From contig JAZQEI010000027.1 of NCBI GenBank assembly GCA_045538935.1, positions 1 through 64,000 of the forward strand: a DNA stretch of 64,000 nt, in the 5' to 3' direction. Within the stretch, counting starts at the first letter, position 1. The number at the start of each line of letters is the position of its first letter. The notes under the pieces were generated by a model, which had not been told where the DNA came from, did no database searches, and saw only the letters and a program-made list of their open reading frames with translations. Shown piece by piece: positions 61,270-64,000 of this stretch. Both the position numbers and the translations under genes were made by a program. Source of the DNA: RGIG3013 sp045538935 (GTDB taxonomy: Bacteria; Bacillota; Clostridia; Oscillospirales; Acutalibacteraceae).

Positions 61270-63963
61270 TCATTTTTTGAAGAGTTTTGATAAGAAGCTC
61301 TTGTTCTGCGTTTTGGATTTTTTTAGAATGTCCTCGCACATAGAAACAATTCTGCTGTCAGCAGCTGTAAGATGCGACAAAATAAATTTGTCTGTACCCT
61401 TGCAGTAATCTTGCGAGAATGAGTGAATGAAGGCGCTGATCGCCGATTGACTGTTTATAATTTTTTCTACAAACATCTCGTCGGTCGAGCTTGCGATAGA
61501 TAAGGCTTCCAATATCTCTATGGCTGCCTTTTGTGCAGCTTCCTTCGTTGCGCTGGTAGGATTAGACTTTTTATCCGCACTGGCTAAAACTTCAGTTAAA
61601 TGAATATCTTTTATTTCAAAATAGATGTCTTCAGAAAGCAAGAAATCATTTTTTAAACAGCAAATTGCAATATCGCGAAGCAAAATTTGCATTGAATCCA
61701 ATTCAACTTTTTGTACTTTCTGCCTAATGAAATCTGCAATATTTGCTTTTGCTTCGTTAAGAGCCAAATTTTCAAGGGCTTTAAAGAACTCTGTTATATC
61801 CTTTGAAACAATTGCTTTTTTAAGCTTTAAAAAGCTTTTTATAACCGTAAATTGCTCAAATTTTTCAACTTTTGCGTTGTTCTTGACATACTCCAAAATA
61901 ATTTCAATTCCATCACTGCCAAGCCTTAAGTTGAAAACATCATTTATTCTTGCTGTAACAGCAGGAATTATAATGGTCTCTTTCAGTCGCCTTGAAACAG
62001 CACTTTCATCTAAAAGCGAATCGGCTTTGAGCCAGACATAAATGTTTTCAGTGCTACTTTCAAAAAGCTGAGGGATTATGCTAAATATATCGGTATTACC
62101 AAAGTTTTCAAGCTTTGATATTTCAAGAATTTCACTAATCTTTGAGACAACATCTTTTTTAGCAAGCTCTGCTAGGTATTCAGAATGGATTTTTCTTGTA
62201 CTCCATTCACCGAAAGCCAGGTTGCGAACAACGTCTAAACAAAAGCCCGAACCGCCACACAAAAGAGGAATAAGCTTATGTTCACTCTTTCTTGCATCCT
62301 TTTCAAGCAAATCCTTAATTGTTTTGTAGCAATGTTCTTGAAACTCTGATGTTTCTGACAAAATATGACTATTAATAAGTTCAACCAACATTGCAGCAAG
62401 AGCATCACACTCGGGAAGCATTTCAAAAAACATTTCATATAAATGATCTTTTTGCTTTTTAGTGAAAATATCGTAATAATTTCTTATAAATTCAATAATT
62501 TGTCGCTGAACCTGTTCAGTTCTGACGGTAAGCAATAATTTTTCAAAAACCGCATCTCTTGTCTTTTCAGATTCTGTTGGAAAATGCTCAGAGAAGAAGC
62601 CCAGAATTTGCGGCTGTAAAAATCCGCCATAGTAAACGCGACAAAGGTCAGCATGGATAGTTTCACGGATAGCCTCATCTTCGCCGTCATAATTATTCTT
62701 TATAAAAACAAATAGTTTGTCACGCATAATATCTGTGTGAATGAGGTCTAGAACAACGCTCATCGCCAACTGTTTAGCTGCATAGCACTCATTGGTGTAG
62801 AGCTTTGAAATCTTTGAGAAGATATTTTTGGGGATTGCCTGATGAGCTTTTGGATAACGTTGTAAACATTTATAGGCATTTCTTCTGTATTCATCACTAA
62901 GCGCCGAACGGTATTTTTCAAATATACATAGAAAATCATAAATTGCATCGTCATTTGGTAATACCTTTTGCTCTGAAAACAATCCGCTTGCACCCACAAA
63001 TAGTGAAACTAAGTCTGACAAGGTTTTCATATTGAGTTTTTCTAAAGAAGGCATTGCCTTAACAGCGTTATTCATAAAGAGCAAAAATTCGTTCCGTATG
63101 CTTTCTTCCAACAGCAAGGAATAGAAAAAATTAACCGGGGCTTTTGCAATCACGTCGTCTGCTGGCAAACCGACAACTAAATTTGTGCAAAAATCAATAT
63201 AGATGCCCTTGCTTGAATTATTTTCAATATAGTTTTCCGAAATTGCCCTAATTTTCATCTGAGGATACTGTGCTATGTCAGTAGTGTATGTCACGAATGA
63301 AATGTTTTCACGCATGTTGAATGGCAGTACGGCTATAAATGCTCCAATAAGCTTCAGAGCTTCACTCGACAACTGCTTATCGTCACAAGGCAGTTTAAAA
63401 ACAATAGGTTTGCCCTTGGCAAAAACGACCGACAAAACCGCAAACATAAAACTCTTAACCGTTTCTGCGTCATAATGTTTTATTATTTCATCAATGCTCT
63501 CAATCGCCGCCACTTCATATTTTATTTCTGGATATTCACAATCAGCTATAGCTTTTGGCGACATTAAATCAAAACCATCAATATCAGTTACAAACATTTT
63601 TGTGTTGAGAGGTGCGTTTTTTCCCGAAAAAATTAGAGCTTTCTTTTCTTCTTCACTCAAAATCAGAGTATGTGAAAGATAAGCGCTTCTTTCTCCTGTG
63701 TAATCACGCGGTAGATATGTAATGCAGCTTTGCACAAACTCGCCTGTTTTTAAGCAACATTGACTGTAAACCGTTGGCATAACACCTTTTCTGACGGCTT
63801 CAAGATCGTTTTTAGCTAACTTATTCTCATAGATAAAGGAAAGGTCACGCTGAACAAAATCACGTTCAAGTCCCTTTGAGTGTGCAAATGTGTCAAAACC
63901 ATCAGATCGGTTATACATACTAACTCTTGCAGGCACTCTGGAATAGAAATGTTGCTTAGCCAT
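61270..63963 (-). CDS. GAP1-like protein of GTPase-centred conflict systems
   Basis: 897 residues, cytoplasmic, without membrane helix or signal. The N-terminal part (about 1-130: HFYSRVPARVSMYNRSDGFD, then YLSHTLIL) and the middle part (about 135-330: LPFNMRENISFVTYTTD and KGIYIDFCTN) resemble the GAP1 N-terminal and GAP1-M domains of GTPase-associated protein 1, found with GTPases and other effectors in bacterial conflict systems. The remaining about 560 residues are helical repeats. ATG follows AAGGGGAGA and sits 1 nt after a stop that may end an upstream gene. Partners would lie beyond the right edge. The link is from remembered patterns and needs a profile search. Confidence 0.55.
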   Translation of the reverse strand: MAKQHFYSRVPARVSMYNRSDGFDTFAHSKGLERDFVQRDLSFIYENKLAKNDLEAVRKGVMPTVYSQCCLKTGEFVQSCITYLPRDYTGERSAYLSHTLILSEEEKKALIFSGKNAPLNTKMFVTDIDGFDLMSPKAIADCEYPEIKYEVAAIESIDEIIKHYDAETVKSFMFAVLSVVFAKGKPIVFKLPCDDKQLSSEALKLIGAFIAVLPFNMRENISFVTYTTDIAQYPQMKIRAISENYIENNSSKGIYIDFCTNLVVGLPADDVIAKAPVNFFYSLLLEESIRNEFLLFMNNAVKAMPSLEKLNMKTLSDLVSLFVGASGLFSEQKVLPNDDAIYDFLCIFEKYRSALSDEYRRNAYKCLQRYPKAHQAIPKNIFSKISKLYTNECYAAKQLAMSVVLDLIHTDIMRDKLFVFIKNNYDGEDEAIRETIHADLCRVYYGGFLQPQILGFFSEHFPTESEKTRDAVFEKLLLTVRTEQVQRQIIEFIRNYYDIFTKKQKDHLYEMFFEMLPECDALAAMLVELINSHILSETSEFQEHCYKTIKDLLEKDARKSEHKLIPLLCGGSGFCLDVVRNLAFGEWSTRKIHSEYLAELAKKDVVSKISEILEISKLENFGNTDIFSIIPQLFESSTENIYVWLKADSLLDESAVSRRLKETIIIPAVTARINDVFNLRLGSDGIEIILEYVKNNAKVEKFEQFTVIKSFLKLKKAIVSKDITEFFKALENLALNEAKANIADFIRQKVQKVELDSMQILLRDIAICCLKNDFLLSEDIYFEIKDIHLTEVLASADKKSNPTSATKEAAQKAAIEILEALSIASSTDEMFVEKIINSQSAISAFIHSFSQDYCKGTDKFILSHLTAADSRIVSMCEDILKKSKTQNKSFLSKLFKK

Positions 63964-63964
63964 A

Positions 63965-64000
63965 TTATCTCCCCTTCATTGTTATAATTTTGGTCTTACT
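63965..64000 (-). CDS. Possible 3' end of an upstream operon gene (partial)
   Basis: Reading leftward from 64000, one frame is open for eleven codons and ends with TAA at 63965-63967 (tail KTKIITMKGR), 1 nt before the GAP1-like start. The other two frames stop sooner. Suggests, but does not prove, an operon partner truncated by the window edge. Confidence 0.35.
   Translation of the reverse strand, partial: SKTKIITMKGR

Overview
The window is AT-rich DNA from an endospore-forming member of the Clostridia, most likely an Oscillospirales/Ruminococcaceae-type gut bacterium. Evidence is the set of sporulation genes (spoVM, SPOCS/LysM protein, spoIIGA-sigE, spoIVA, SpoVD-type PBP), a MurE with the DNPR signature of meso-diaminopimelate ligases, Clostridia-type gene order around priA/prkC and the dcw cluster, and a large secreted protein with CSxCGD-type repeats. 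The genus assignment is inference. No insertion sequence, prophage or CRISPR array was seen.

Layout. 1-6798: one very long secreted protein gene (minus strand), still open at the left edge, with four related domains in an A-B-A'-B' pattern, a metallophosphoesterase domain and cysteine-pair repeats. 7042-7515: the 3' remnant of a rhamnulose-1-phosphate aldolase gene. 7562-19706: a minus-strand housekeeping operon yicC-remA-gmk-rpoZ-priA-def-fmt-rsmB-rlmN-prpC-prkC-rsgA, followed by two very small genes, the last being spoVM; a consensus sigma-A promoter lies in front of yicC and a strong terminator after spoVM. 19921-33703: tRNA-Thr and short units for a degenerate ImmA/IrrE-like membrane protein, a glycoside hydrolase, a transporter, homoserine dehydrogenase with a PheB-type ACT protein, IclR and AraC regulators, two Gfo/Idh/MocA oxidoreductases, mscL and an 8-oxoguanine glycosylase. 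33740-37076: sporulation block sigE-spoIIGA and spoIVA, with recognisable Spo0A/sigma-A and sigma-E promoters and a candidate small RNA between them. 37193-46399: MATE transporter, feoB, a cysteine-rich protein behind a sigma-K-like promoter, phosphohexomutase, MecA-like adaptor, rpe, F420-ligase-like protein and a polysaccharide deacetylase. 46491-60201: dcw cell-wall/division cluster mraZ-rsmH-ftsL-pbp-murE-mraY-ftsW-murG-murA-ftsQ-ftsZ plus a lipoprotein foldase. 60527-64000: tRNA-Leu and then an accessory-looking segment with a DUF5658 membrane protein and an 897-residue GAP1-like protein of the kind found in GTPase-centred conflict systems; the rest of that operon lies beyond the right edge.

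How it fits together: the PrkC kinase (PASTA domains), PrpC phosphatase and the PASTA-bearing PBP link the left operon to the cell-wall cluster. SpoIIGA activates pro-sigma-E, a sigma-E-like promoter precedes spoIVA, SpoVM anchors SpoIVA on the forespore, the SPOCS/LysM protein resembles their coat-assembly partners, and the sigma-K-like promoter suggests that the cysteine-rich protein is a late coat or exosporium component.
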